A stretch of 64,000 bases of DNA from Deferrivibrio essentukiensis (GCF_020480685.1 NZ_JAJAFU010000014.1:1-64000); one strand, 5' to 3'. Positions 45,958 to 55,650 are shown, counted from the first letter of the stretch. Program-made: numbers and translations. Notes: generated by a model not told the origin, from the sequence alone.

Positions 45958-46433
45958 TAAAACAAGTCTTGTTAAAAAAGGCAAAGGGCTTACCTGTTGT
46001 AGAAAAACCAGTTGGACTAAAAAAGTTCGTAGTATGTATGGTTGGTTCTAAAAAATTTTTGATTGAGCTTGACAAAGTCAGAGAGCTTGTTCCGTTAACT
46101 ACAATTGCAAATATCCCTGGAACTGATCATAAAATTTTAGGAGCATTATATCTTAGAGGGGAAATAGTTGTAATAATTGATCTTCGTGAGAAGCTTAACG
46201 TAAGCGAGGTGAAGAAAACTATTGCAAGCAGATTTGTTATTGTTGATGTTGAGGGTGAATTATTAGGTATTTTTGTGGATGAAGCTCAACAAATTATAGA
46301 AGTAGGTAAGGAACAGATTGCCAAGGAAGTTGAAGAAAAAGAAGATTTTTTTTACGAATATGTTGATGTTGACGGCCTATTGGTAGGTGTTTTGGATTTA
46401 AGTAAAATTTATTTTGATTATAAAATTAAGTGA
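45954..46433 (+). CDS. CheW/PilI-like coupling protein
   Basis: The 159-residue protein is a CheW domain: [20 protein letters not shown], then [26 protein letters not shown], and [10 protein letters not shown]. CheW links receptor and kinase in the array. The start is GTG at 45954, overlapping the upstream stop; the first 24 residues precede the domain. It ends in an overlap zone with the receptor gene's ribosome site. Confidence 0.92.
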   Translation: MIKQVLLKKAKGLPVVEKPVGLKKFVVCMVGSKKFLIELDKVRELVPLTTIANIPGTDHKILGALYLRGEIVVIIDLREKLNVSEVKKTIASRFVIVDVEGELLGIFVDEAQQIIEVGKEQIAKEVEEKEDFFYEYVDVDGLLVGVLDLSKIYFDYKIK

Positions 46434-46441
46434 GGTTGGTT

Positions 46442-48598
46442 ATGGCAGAAAGAGGTGTTAAGTTTAGTTTGTTGTCCAAGATTGTTTTGTTATTGCTTGT
46501 TGTTATTGCTCTTGTTTCTTTTACTGCGAGTTACATCGTTTACTCAAATTCTGTTAAGACTGAAGTTAAAAACATCCTTGAAGATTTAACTACAAGGGTT
46601 GATGGGACATTTAAAAGGATTGAAGATAAGGACAAAGAGGTGGGTAGTATTATTAGGACTTTTACCATATCACCACTTTTAAAAACGGCTTTACAAGGTA
46701 AAGTTAAGCAAAGTGTGATTACTGGTGAGATGGATAGATTTTTAAGCACATACACAGATGTGTCCTCTGTTTATCTTGTAGATTTGGATTATAATATTAT
46801 CGGTGAAGCTTCCAAAAAAGAGATTAAGTTGCCGCCTCTTGATGAAATTATATATTATGAAGACCTAAAGCTTAACGAATATTATGTCGAGTCGTATTTG
46901 ACTAAAGAGACCCCTTATGTTGTATATTACTCACCTGTAGGGGATGAAAATGGTATTTACGGGGCACTTGTGGCAGTTGTGGATGGTAATTATCTGCTCG
47001 GTTTTGCTAACTCTGAGTTTACAAAAATGAAGTTTCATGAAGCCCAGAGAAGTTGTGCTAATTGCCATACCAAGGAAGAAGGGCTTATTAATTACGGTTT
47101 TACGGTTGTTTATGACGCTGACGGAAACTTAGTTCTTAATCCTCTGTTTGGTGACAGAATGCTTTATGAAAAGAAGCCTGAATTTACCGCACTTTTCAAT
47201 GAAATAAAGCCTGTTTTGAAAGTGGATAAGTTCATAGAAAAAGAGGTTATTGTTCAAGGACAGCCATTTTTTGCATCTTTTGGTAAGTTGAGTTTTAAGA
47301 AAACTGAGTTTTACGTAGGTATGCTTAAAAATAAAAATTATAAACTTGCCAGTATTCAAAAAGGTGGTTTGTTCTCTATAGGCATTACGGCAGTTTTGGC
47401 GCTCATAATTTTCTTGGTAACTATAGTGCTTATGAGGAGATCTTTATCCCCTGTTTTTGAGCTTAACAATGCTATGCAAAGGGTAATGGAAGGGGAATAT
47501 GATATTAGGGTTGCTTCAAAAACATCAGATGAGCTTGGAAGTCTTGCGGAAGGTTTTAATGAGATGCTTGACAGGATTTCAGGTTATATTCAAACAGATG
47601 AAGATAGAAAACGCCTGCAAAACCAAGCAATAAATCTAATGGATGTAGTTTCTGAGGCTGCTGAAGGTAACTTGACTGTTGAAGCGGAAGTAACTGCTGA
47701 TGAACTTGGCGCGGTTGCAGATGCATTTAATATGATGACAGGCAATATTAGGGAGCTTATTAACGATATTAAGAGTGCGGGTGACTCCATTGTTGATGCT
47801 ACCGAAAAGTTGCTTATGGCAGCTGAAAAAACAAGTGAAGGTGCGAATATTCAGATTGAAGAATTGAATAAGACTTATGAGGTCATTACGGTATTTAAGA
47901 AAAATAGCCAGGCTTCTGCTACAAAGTCTGAAGAAACGGTTGAAGTTACGGCAAGTGCTTCTGAAGCAGCAGAAAAAGGGCTTGCTATGCTTGATGAAAC
48001 AGTTGATGCAATGTTGAATGTTAAGAGGTATTCTCAGCTTGCTTCTAAAAAGGTTAAGAGCCTTGGCGAAAGGTCTCTTGAGATTGGTGATATTACAAAT
48101 GTTATTAGTGAAATTTCCAACCAGACAAACCTTCTTGCACTTAATGCTGCTATAGAGGCTGCAAGGGCTGGAGAATATGGCCATGGTTTTGCGGTTGTTG
48201 CAGATGAGATTAGAAAGCTTGCAGAAAGAAGTACGAAGGCTACTAAGGAGATTGCTGAGCTTATTAAATCTATTCAGGTAGAAACATCCGAGACAGTAAA
48301 ACTTGTTGAGGAGAGTACGGTAAATATCGAGCATAGTTCTGATTTGGCTGAAAAAGCAGGTAACTCATTGAAAGATATCAATGAAGCATTAGTAAGGGCA
48401 AGGGATTCGATTAGAGAGATTTCTCTTGAAATTATTAACCAGGCTGAAGAGGCAAACAATGTAGCTGTATCAATTGAAAAGGTTAGGGAGATTGCAGAAG
48501 GCACAGTTGAAGGTGTGAAACAGACAAATATGATTGTTGCAACTCTGTCTCAATTGGCTGAAATGTTTAAGGAAGCAGTAGATAAATTTAGAGTATAA
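46442..48598 (+). CDS. Chemoreceptor with extracytoplasmic CxxCH (heme c) sensor domain
   Basis: The 718-residue receptor has membrane segments near 12-36 and 305-328 and a sensor domain between them containing C205-A-N-C208-H209, a standard heme c attachment motif. Two HAMP units follow ([18 protein letters not shown] and [19 protein letters not shown] regions), as in PilJ-type receptors, then the signalling tip [18 protein letters not shown]. Covalent heme would be added outside the membrane by the cytochrome c maturation system, so redox or gas sensing is likely. Geobacter heme-c receptors give precedent, with a different sensor fold. ATG at 46442 has GAGG upstream; a GTG four codons earlier is less good. 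Confidence 0.93.
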   Translation: MAERGVKFSLLSKIVLLLLVVIALVSFTASYIVYSNSVKTEVKNILEDLTTRVDGTFKRIEDKDKEVGSIIRTFTISPLLKTALQGKVKQSVITGEMDRFLSTYTDVSSVYLVDLDYNIIGEASKKEIKLPPLDEIIYYEDLKLNEYYVESYLTKETPYVVYYSPVGDENGIYGALVAVVDGNYLLGFANSEFTKMKFHEAQRSCANCHTKEEGLINYGFTVVYDADGNLVLNPLFGDRMLYEKKPEFTALFNEIKPVLKVDKFIEKEVIVQGQPFFASFGKLSFKKTEFYVGMLKNKNYKLASIQKGGLFSIGITAVLALIIFLVTIVLMRRSLSPVFELNNAMQRVMEGEYDIRVASKTSDELGSLAEGFNEMLDRISGYIQTDEDRKRLQNQAINLMDVVSEAAEGNLTVEAEVTADELGAVADAFNMMTGNIRELINDIKSAGDSIVDATEKLLMAAEKTSEGANIQIEELNKTYEVITVFKKNSQASATKSEETVEVTASASEAAEKGLAMLDETVDAMLNVKRYSQLASKKVKSLGERSLEIGDITNVISEISNQTNLLALNAAIEAARAGEYGHGFAVVADEIRKLAERSTKATKEIAELIKSIQVETSETVKLVEESTVNIEHSSDLAEKAGNSLKDINEALVRARDSIREISLEIINQAEEANNVAVSIEKVREIAEGTVEGVKQTNMIVATLSQLAEMFKEAVDKFRV

Positions 48599-48600
48599 AA

Positions 48601-50949
48601 ATGGCTAAAATTAACAAGCAGGAACTGATTGAGTTTTTCTTGATGGAAAGTGAAGAGCACTTTGAGACCATTTTAAATGGTCTCTTGGTGCTTGAGCAGA
48701 ATCCTGAAAATTGGTCTATAATTGATGAGATGTTTCGCAGCACCCATACTATCAAAGGTTCTGCTGCAATGGTGGGCTTTATCAATGTATCGAGTGTGGC
48801 ACATAAATTGGAAGATTTTTTAGATGAATTTAGAACCGGGAAAAGAAAAATTGATCAGGGGATAACGACTACTTTAGTGGAAATTTTTGAAAAATTTAAC
48901 AATGAGGTTAAGTCGAAAAAGGATGACTTAGGTCAAAGTTTGTATGAAGAACTTTTGGCTAAAATTGATAATATTTCAAAAATAGCTCCTTTATCTGTTA
49001 ATGAAAATTTGTCAGAATCCCCCACTGTTAAAAAACAGACTAAGATAAAACCTTCAAGAACAGAGATACTGGAAAGAGCTGATGAAAATTTTACTCAAAT
49101 TGGCGAGCAGGCGTTTGACAGTTATATAAGGGTAAAGCTGAATAAAATTGATAGTTTATTAAACTTGGCAGGGGAGCTTATTACCAATAAAAACAGGCAG
49201 AATGAAAGGGTAAAAGCAATCCAAGACTTAAGTAGTAATCTTGAATACACAAAAAATAGGCTTGTTCAGATTATTAGGGAATTTGAAGACAAGTACTCAT
49301 ATACATTATCTTCTGAAAATGAGTTGGCTAAAAGTTATTCTGAAGAACTCTTAGATGGTTTTTCAGAGGGTGAATTTGATAGGTATGACCACTTTAATAT
49401 ACTTTCAAGACGTCTTCAGGAGATTGGTAATGATATCGTAATGAGTATTGATGAAATTTTTAAGAATTTTGAATCTTTTTCCGAAGAAATTAGTTATGTA
49501 AACAGAGTAACAGATAGTATTCAGAAAGGGTTAACATCAATAAGACTTGTTCCGATTGATAGACTTTTCAGTGCAGCTACAAGAGCGGCAAGAAGTGCGG
49601 CGATTGCAGAAAATAAGAAAGTTAAAGTACATATTATAGGAGAGAAAGTTGAGCTTGATAAGACACTTATTGATGCTCTGACAGAATCTTTTATTCATAT
49701 AGTAAGGAATTCTATTTCTCACGGTATAGAAAACTCTGATATTAGAAAACAAAAGGAGAAGGATGAAGAAGGTAACATCTATCTAAAGGCAAAACGTGAG
49801 GGGAGATATGTTATTTTGGAAGTTGAAGATGATGGCAGTGGGCTAAATCTTGAGCTTATAAGGGAAAAAGTAATCCAGAAGGGTTTATTGCCAGAATATG
49901 AAGCCAAAAATATGAGGGCAGATAAACTGCTTAATTATATATTTTTACCTGGTTTTTCTACAAAAGAAGGATCATCTGAAATTTCAGGGCGTGGTGTAGG
50001 GCTTGATGTTGTAAAAAAACAAGTAGAAAGTCTTGATGGTAATATATCTGTTATAAATAAAGAAGGCAAAGGACTATGTATACAACTTAGTGTGCCTGTT
50101 ACTCTTTTGATTTCAGAATATCTTTTATTGCGGGAAAACTCTCAGGCATTTTCTATCCCCATCATTTCGGTTTATGAATCTTTTAATATAGATACATCAA
50201 ATGTAAAAAAGATAGGCGGACGTTTTTTTTATAAAATACGGGACGAAATACATGAAATTCACGATCTTGGTGTGTTATTAAAGCAGGTTGAAAATGCCCA
50301 GTTTGAGGACGGTAGTGTAGGAATAATTGTTGAAGGTATAAAAAAACCTTACATAATTACAGTAGATGAAATCATCGGAAGAGAAACTGCTGTAACAAAA
50401 AAGTTGGGTAGAATAGTTGAAGGTTTAAAACATATAACCGGTGCAACTATAAGTCCAAGTGGTGAGGTAAGGCTGATTATTGATCCTATAAGGCTTATAG
50501 AAGAAAAAACAGAAGGAACTCTAAATTATAGCAAAACCACAACAGACCAGCCAAAAAGTACAGGGAAAACATATATTCCTAATAGTGTATTAATTGTGGA
50601 TGATTCTATCAGTATTAGGAAGTTTTTAAGTTCTATCATTTCTGACATGAACTTGGCGGTGGACGAAGCTTACGATGGTGCCAATGCACTTGAAAAACTT
50701 GAAAAGAGGAGATATGATTTAATAATAACCGACTTGGAGATGCCTGTGCTGAACGGTTATGAACTAATTGATAAGATTAGGAATTACTATCGTGATAATT
50801 CTACTTCAATATTTGTTTTAACATCAAGGGCTACAGAAAAACATAAAAATAAGGCCTTTGAACTTGGGGCAAACGATTTTTTAATTAAACCGTTAAATGA
50901 AGATAAAATTAAAGAAAAAATAAGAGAGGTAATTTTTGAAAGGGCTTAA
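48601..50949 (+). CDS. Hybrid CheA histidine kinase with receiver domain (ChpA/PilL-like)
   Basis: The 782-residue protein has a single Hpt domain with the phospho-accepting H49 in FRSTHTIKGSAAMVG and a dimer helix region near 175-290. The ATPase domain shows an N-box (HIVRNSISHGIE), EVEDDGSGLN and GRGVGLDVVKKQ. A CheW-like domain (about 490-635) and a C-terminal receiver (about 660-782, TDLEMPVLNGYEL) follow. No separate P2 domain is obvious. This layout is that of CheA-REC kinases of pilus or alternative chemosensory systems. It begins three bases after the receptor gene. Confidence 0.94.
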   Translation: MAKINKQELIEFFLMESEEHFETILNGLLVLEQNPENWSIIDEMFRSTHTIKGSAAMVGFINVSSVAHKLEDFLDEFRTGKRKIDQGITTTLVEIFEKFNNEVKSKKDDLGQSLYEELLAKIDNISKIAPLSVNENLSESPTVKKQTKIKPSRTEILERADENFTQIGEQAFDSYIRVKLNKIDSLLNLAGELITNKNRQNERVKAIQDLSSNLEYTKNRLVQIIREFEDKYSYTLSSENELAKSYSEELLDGFSEGEFDRYDHFNILSRRLQEIGNDIVMSIDEIFKNFESFSEEISYVNRVTDSIQKGLTSIRLVPIDRLFSAATRAARSAAIAENKKVKVHIIGEKVELDKTLIDALTESFIHIVRNSISHGIENSDIRKQKEKDEEGNIYLKAKREGRYVILEVEDDGSGLNLELIREKVIQKGLLPEYEAKNMRADKLLNYIFLPGFSTKEGSSEISGRGVGLDVVKKQVESLDGNISVINKEGKGLCIQLSVPVTLLISEYLLLRENSQAFSIPIISVYESFNIDTSNVKKIGGRFFYKIRDEIHEIHDLGVLLKQVENAQFEDGSVGIIVEGIKKPYIITVDEIIGRETAVTKKLGRIVEGLKHITGATISPSGEVRLIIDPIRLIEEKTEGTLNYSKTTTDQPKSTGKTYIPNSVLIVDDSISIRKFLSSIISDMNLAVDEAYDGANALEKLEKRRYDLIITDLEMPVLNGYELIDKIRNYYRDNSTSIFVLTSRATEKHKNKAFELGANDFLIKPLNEDKIKEKIREVIFERA

Positions 50950-51310
50950 ATTTAAACAAGGAGATTTTCATTTTATAGTTGATGTAAGAGATATTCTCCA
51001 CGTTGCCAGCAGAAAAGATGTAAAAGATGACCTGAAGGAGATTAAAAATCTTGATTTTAAGAAGCTTCTTAATGTGGGGAATTCATCTGAAGAGGTTATT
51101 TTTATTGGACGGGATGATAAAATAATGGGATTATTGGTTGAAAAAGTTATTGAAGTATCTGAAATAGGCGAAGTATTCCCTTTTGAAAAAGAAATTTTTG
51201 TGATAGAGTTTATTAAGGGGATGGTTAAGTACAATGATGTGATATATTACTTAATAGATTTTGACAAAATAATAGAGGTAGATTATGAAGAAAAAAGTCC
51301 TTCTTATTGA
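50936..51310 (+). CDS. Small divergent CheW-like protein, TTG start
   Basis: The 124-residue protein has the strand order of a CheW domain (FHFIVDVRDILHV, EEVIFIGRDDKIMGLLVEKV, then the closing VIYYLIDFDKII) but lacks most consensus positions. The start is TTG at 50936, overlapping the CheA end by 14 bases, with GAGAGG six bases upstream. By position it matches ChpC-type accessory CheW proteins. It could be a second adaptor that directs another receptor or the acidic regulator encoded next. Confidence 0.75.
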   Translation: MKGLKFKQGDFHFIVDVRDILHVASRKDVKDDLKEIKNLDFKKLLNVGNSSEEVIFIGRDDKIMGLLVEKVIEVSEIGEVFPFEKEIFVIEFIKGMVKYNDVIYYLIDFDKIIEVDYEEKSPSY

Positions 51311-52661
51311 CGACAGCATGACTATTCACAGGGTAATTGATTTGTCTGTAGATGAGGAAAAGTATGAAGTAGAGAAGGTGTTTTCTGCTGAAGATGCCGA
51401 AGGGAAGATAAAAAGTTTTAATCCCGATATAGTTCTTCTTGATAATAAACTTGAAGGGATAAAGCTTAATGAATATGTTTCCAGGTTAAAGTCAGAAACC
51501 GGTGCATCTGTTATCCTTTTAGTGGGGGCTTTTGACCATTTTAATGAGAGTAATTTAAGTGCTACAAATGCTGATGACTTTATTGTTAAGCCTTTTAACT
51601 CTTCCTTGCTTGAAGAAAAATTGGAAAAGTTTGGGCAGGCGGTTGCAGCAGAGGTAGAAGGGTCAAACAATGAGGTTGAGCCTTCAGTTGAAAAAGATAG
51701 TGCAGTTGAAGAATTGCTGGCATCAATTGATTCTGAAGAGACTGTTGAGAAAGAGACTCAGTTTGAAGACTTTGATGATTTGTTGGCTGAAAATGCTCCT
51801 TCAGAAGATTTAGTCGAAGATAAAAAGCAGGATGTTGAGCTTGAAGAGTCATTAGAGTCAAGTGAGTCTGTTGAATTGGAAGATATTTTTGATGATGTAA
51901 AAACGGAAGATAAAACTGAAGAAGATCTTTTTGACGCTGTATTGACAGAAGAAAAGGGGAGTGAAGACTTAACAGCAAGTGAATCAATTTCTGAGGATAT
52001 ATTATCAGATTTAGTTGAAGAAAGCAGTACTAAAGAAGATGAAGAGCTCGAGATAATTTCGGAAGAAGCTACTACTGAACAAAAAGAAGATTCTGATTTA
52101 AGTGATATTTTTGGTGAACTTGAAGATGTAAAAGATGATGAAGATAAAGACTTACTGGAAGAAGTGCCTGCAAGTGAAGCTGATGAAGGTGTTGTTGACT
52201 CATTACAAGAGCTTGTAGAAGAAGAGAAAGTTTTAGATGAAGATTTTGATGAATCTTTTGACAAAACATTTGTTGATGAAGAAAAGAGCGATGTTAATAT
52301 TGATGAAAATATTGATGCACAGGATGTAGCTGACGAGCTGACAGTCGATATGCCTGATGAGGTAGAGTTTGGGGCAGAGTTGGAAGAAAAGGATTCGTTG
52401 ACAGAGGATACTGAAATTCAATTTACTGAAGAGGATGTTGCCAAAGAAGATTTTTTAGAGAGTGTTGAAGGGGAAAAGCTGCATATAGATAAAGAGATGA
52501 TTAAGAAAGTTATAGAAGATTCAATAGATTTAGATTTTCTTCGTGACGTGGTAAGAGAAGTGATTTCAAAAAATTTGGAAAAGGTGATTTGGGAAATAGT
52601 TCCTGATATGGCAGAAAAATTAATCATAGAGGAAATTGAAAAGCTTAAAAAAGGTGAGTAA
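51285..52661 (+). CDS. Receiver-domain protein with long acidic tail and PopZ-like C-terminal helix
   Basis: The 458-residue protein begins with a receiver domain (D9, D10 and D53; VLLIDDSMTIHRVI), though the turn after Asp53 reads NKLEGIK and not the usual MPxxxG. Residues about 125-405 are extremely rich in Glu, Asp and Ser and probably disordered. The last 60 residues are predicted helical, with FLRDVVREVISKNLEKVIWE and IVPDMAEKLIIEEIEKL. This plan of acidic linker plus C-terminal oligomerising helix recalls PopZ (DUF2497) and certain Geobacter/myxobacterial proteins. A role as a localisation hub for the chemosensory array is inference. It overlaps the preceding gene by 26 bases. Confidence 0.8.
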   Translation: MKKKVLLIDDSMTIHRVIDLSVDEEKYEVEKVFSAEDAEGKIKSFNPDIVLLDNKLEGIKLNEYVSRLKSETGASVILLVGAFDHFNESNLSATNADDFIVKPFNSSLLEEKLEKFGQAVAAEVEGSNNEVEPSVEKDSAVEELLASIDSEETVEKETQFEDFDDLLAENAPSEDLVEDKKQDVELEESLESSESVELEDIFDDVKTEDKTEEDLFDAVLTEEKGSEDLTASESISEDILSDLVEESSTKEDEELEIISEEATTEQKEDSDLSDIFGELEDVKDDEDKDLLEEVPASEADEGVVDSLQELVEEEKVLDEDFDESFDKTFVDEEKSDVNIDENIDAQDVADELTVDMPDEVEFGAELEEKDSLTEDTEIQFTEEDVAKEDFLESVEGEKLHIDKEMIKKVIEDSIDLDFLRDVVREVISKNLEKVIWEIVPDMAEKLIIEEIEKLKKGE

Positions 52662-52666
52662 TACCA

Positions 52667-53704
52667 ATGAACAAAAAAATAAAATACAATGATGCAGGCG
52701 TCAATATTGATGAGGGGAATCTTTTTGTTAATAAAATAAAAGGGATTGTTGCTTCCACTTTTGATGAAAATGTTCCGGAAGGCATTGGTGGTTTTGCCGG
52801 ATTTTACGCTATCCCTTTTGCAAAGAATATGGAATATCCCATGCTTGTGTCTTCAACAGATGGTGTTGGGACCAAATTAAAAGTGGCTATAGAATCAGGA
52901 ATATTAGATACGGTTGGCATTGACCTTGTGGCAATGTGTGTAAATGACTTAATAGTGACAGGGGCAAGGCCTCTGTTTTTTTTGGATTATATTGCAACAG
53001 GGAAGTTAAGTGCAGATAAATCAGTGAAGGTTTTAGAGGGTATTGTTGAAGGGTGCAAGCAGGCTAATGCTTCGCTTTTAGGCGGGGAAACTGCTGAAAT
53101 GCCTGATATGTATCAGGATGGTGATTTTGATTTGGCAGGTTTTGCTGTAGGTGTTGTTGATAAGCCTAAAATAATTAATGGTAAAGGTATAAAAGAGGGT
53201 GATTGGCTTTTGGGTTTATCATCAAGTGGATTCCATAGTAACGGCTACTCCCTTTTAAGGAAAATATTTTTTAAAGAGTTAAAAATGAAAGGGGATGAAG
53301 AAGTTGCCCCCGGTGTTACTTTGAATGAATTATTGTTAACACCTACAAAAATTTATGTAAAAGAAATTCTTAATCTTATTGAAACATGTGCTAAAATAAA
53401 AGGTATGGTGCATATAACCGGTGGTGGTTTTTATGAAAATATACCACGTGTGATGCCAAACGGATTGTCAGCAAAGATTTATCCGGGAAATATGCCAAAC
53501 TTGCTCCATTACGATTATCTAAAATCCCTAAATCTTGTTGAAGAAAAAGAGTTGTTCAGAGTCTTTAATATGGGTATAGGGTTTGTGTTAATTGTTGACC
53601 CTTTTGAAGGGGAAAAGTTGTTAAGTGGCAATAATAATAATATTTTCAAGATAGGTGAAGTGTATAAAGGTAATGAAGTGGTAGTCAAAGGGGTAGACTT
53701 TTGA
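52667..53704 (+). CDS. purM: Phosphoribosylformylglycinamidine cyclo-ligase
   Basis: The 345-residue enzyme has the AIR synthetase blocks: IKYNDAGVNIDEGN, SSTDGVGTKLKVAIESG, DLVAMCVNDLIVTGARPLFF and LLGGETAEMPDMY. It makes aminoimidazole ribotide in purine synthesis. It begins five bases after the chemosensory operon and may be read through from it. purN overlaps its stop by four bases. Confidence 0.96.
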   Translation: MNKKIKYNDAGVNIDEGNLFVNKIKGIVASTFDENVPEGIGGFAGFYAIPFAKNMEYPMLVSSTDGVGTKLKVAIESGILDTVGIDLVAMCVNDLIVTGARPLFFLDYIATGKLSADKSVKVLEGIVEGCKQANASLLGGETAEMPDMYQDGDFDLAGFAVGVVDKPKIINGKGIKEGDWLLGLSSSGFHSNGYSLLRKIFFKELKMKGDEEVAPGVTLNELLLTPTKIYVKEILNLIETCAKIKGMVHITGGGFYENIPRVMPNGLSAKIYPGNMPNLLHYDYLKSLNLVEEKELFRVFNMGIGFVLIVDPFEGEKLLSGNNNNIFKIGEVYKGNEVVVKGVDF

Positions 53705-54309
53705 AGAGAATTGCCATCTTATTGAGTGGTCGAGGAAGCAATTTCAAGGCTATATATGAAGCTATAAACTCAGGTTTTATTAAAGATGCTGAGATATCAG
53801 TAGTAATAAGCGATAAAAAAGAGGCTAAAGGTCTTGAATTTGCAAGAGATAATGGACTTAATGCAATATTTGTAAATCCAAAAGATTTTGGTGATAGAAA
53901 AGGTTATGATTTAGAGCTTGTTAAAATTTTGAAAAATGCAAATGTAGATATTATTTGCCTTGCAGGTTTTATGCGAATTATTAGCGAAGAATTTGTAAAT
54001 GCTTTTGAAAACAAAATTATTAATATTCATCCTTCTCTTTTGCCAAGCTTTCCCGGATTGAATGCACAAAAGCAAGCTCTTGAATATGGAGTAAAGTTTA
54101 CTGGCTGTACGGTGCACTTTGTTGACGCCAAGGTCGATAACGGACCTATTATATTGCAGGCTGTTGTTGAAGTTAAGCAAGACGACACTGTGGAAACTCT
54201 TTCAGATAGAATTTTAAAATATGAACACAAAATATATCCAATGGCTGTAAAACTTTTGGTAGAAGATAAAATAAAAGTTGAAGGCAGAAAAGTTATTATT
54301 TTCGATTGA
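53701..54309 (+). CDS. purN: Phosphoribosylglycinamide formyltransferase, TTG start
   Basis: The 202-residue enzyme shows IAILLSGRGSNFKAIYEAI at the start, the catalytic core NIHPSLLPSFPG with Asn and His, and the Asp in HFVDAKVDNGPII. It transfers a formyl group in purine synthesis. The start is TTG at 53701, overlapping the purM stop; no ATG lies in a suitable place. purM-purN pairing is common. Confidence 0.95.
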   Translation: MKRIAILLSGRGSNFKAIYEAINSGFIKDAEISVVISDKKEAKGLEFARDNGLNAIFVNPKDFGDRKGYDLELVKILKNANVDIICLAGFMRIISEEFVNAFENKIINIHPSLLPSFPGLNAQKQALEYGVKFTGCTVHFVDAKVDNGPIILQAVVEVKQDDTVETLSDRILKYEHKIYPMAVKLLVEDKIKVEGRKVIIFD

Positions 54310-54362
54310 ACTCTTTAAGGTTGTTTCTAATCTTTTTGATAAATTGCAAAAAAGGATGCACT

Positions 54363-55631
54363 ATGAAAAAGTTGTTTTTAATAATATTTCTATTATGTTT
54401 TAAAATTTTGTTTGCTGGTGAGGTGGTTATGCTTGATAATGGCGGGAAGTTTGTGACAATTGAAAGGGGTTATACGGATACTATTACCATATCAATGTTT
54501 ATTAAGGGAGGATTATTTAGGGAAACTTCTGAAGATAATGGTATAGGTAATCTTTTTTCTGATGTTTGGGTAAAAAGCAGTAAATTACTTGATAAAGTGG
54601 AATTTTATGGTGGTTCTATTGGTGCCTCAGTTACAAATGACTATTTAGAGTTTTCTCTTTCCGTTCCTTATGAAAATCTTAGCCTTGTATTTGAAGAGCT
54701 GGATGAATTTATTAATTCTCCTAACTTTGATATTAAAATTTTTAATGTAGAAAAGGAGTTAATTTTAAAATCTATCGAAAGCATTAAAGATAATCCTAAC
54801 AGTTTGGCAATGAAAGGGTTTAATAGACTTTCCTATGAAGGTTTTACTTATTCTATGGACAGCCTTGGGACGACTGAGTCTGTTGGCAAGTTGAATATTG
54901 ATGATGTTAAAAAATACTATGAGAAAAACATTGTTGCTTCAGATATGGTTGTAAGTGTAGCTGGCAAGTTTAATGGGCAGGATGTCAAGAAAATTAAAAA
55001 AATATTTACTAAGCTTCCTAAAGGGGAAAAAATAACAATAGATTGCTCTGCTTCAAAAATTAATGAAGACAGATTTATGGAAGAAACTGATGATAAAATT
55101 CAACAAGCTAAGTTATTTATTGGTTTTGATGCCCCCAATGCTTTGAGCAGCCAGTATATTTCCCTTAAAATATTATCTGACTTAATGGGTGGGGGGATGA
55201 GCTCCGTATATTTTGAAAAGCTTAGAAAAGAAAAAGGGTATGCATATTCTGTTGGAGCTTTTTACCCATCAAGGATTTGCAATTCAAGGTGGGTTGGCTT
55301 TATAGGTTTGGATTATTCTAACGTCAAGGATAGTATAGATACAATGAAAAATTTACTTGGTCAGGTTAATGATATTGTTGATAATGAAAAACTGGAAAGT
55401 GTTAAAAATTATGTAATAGGTAGAATTTTAAATGAGTCTCAGACAAACTCCAAAGTGGCATGGTATTCATCTTTTTTTGAAACTGTTGGCCTTGGTTATG
55501 ACTTTATGGACAAATATATTGATTTGCTAAGAAGTGTCAGTAAGAATGATATACTAAAGGCTGCGGATACACTTTTGAAAAGCCACACTGCAACATATAT
55601 TTTAAAACCAAAGGGTAGTGTCAAAAAATAA
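54363..55631 (+). CDS. Secreted M16-family (insulinase-fold) protein without the zinc motif
   Basis: The 422-residue protein has a signal peptide (KKLFLIIFLLCFKILFAG) and an M16-type two-domain body: MLDNGGKFVTIERGYTDTIT at the start, then SIFIKGG-like strand, YEGFTYSMDSLGT, and in the second half FEKLRKEKGYAYSVGAF. The HxxEH catalytic motif expected around residue 60 is replaced (GIGNLFSDVWVKS), so peptidase activity is unlikely. Inactive M16 partners usually pair with an active subunit; none is next to it. The ATG at 54363 gives the signal peptide directly; an earlier ATG at 54306 overlaps purN. Confidence 0.85.
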   Translation: MKKLFLIIFLLCFKILFAGEVVMLDNGGKFVTIERGYTDTITISMFIKGGLFRETSEDNGIGNLFSDVWVKSSKLLDKVEFYGGSIGASVTNDYLEFSLSVPYENLSLVFEELDEFINSPNFDIKIFNVEKELILKSIESIKDNPNSLAMKGFNRLSYEGFTYSMDSLGTTESVGKLNIDDVKKYYEKNIVASDMVVSVAGKFNGQDVKKIKKIFTKLPKGEKITIDCSASKINEDRFMEETDDKIQQAKLFIGFDAPNALSSQYISLKILSDLMGGGMSSVYFEKLRKEKGYAYSVGAFYPSRICNSRWVGFIGLDYSNVKDSIDTMKNLLGQVNDIVDNEKLESVKNYVIGRILNESQTNSKVAWYSSFFETVGLGYDFMDKYIDLLRSVSKNDILKAADTLLKSHTATYILKPKGSVKK

Positions 55632-55650
55632 AATTAAGTATAAAAAATAC

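Noticed and set aside
47636-48334. 232-codon open frame on the minus strand
   Set aside because: It is antisense to the repetitive signalling part of the heme-type chemoreceptor; its Asn/Cys/Phe-rich composition is typical of a shadow frame.
51758-52264. 168-codon Ser-rich open frame on the minus strand
   Set aside because: It is the reverse reading of the Glu/Asp-rich linker of the acidic REC protein (GAA/GAT codons give TTC/ATC and TCT-type codons). No start signal or domain is seen.
51660-52440. Apparent DNA repeats in the acidic region
   Set aside because: GAAGA/GATGA-type strings recur because of Glu and Asp codons. There is no regular period, so I do not call a tandem repeat or CRISPR-like array.
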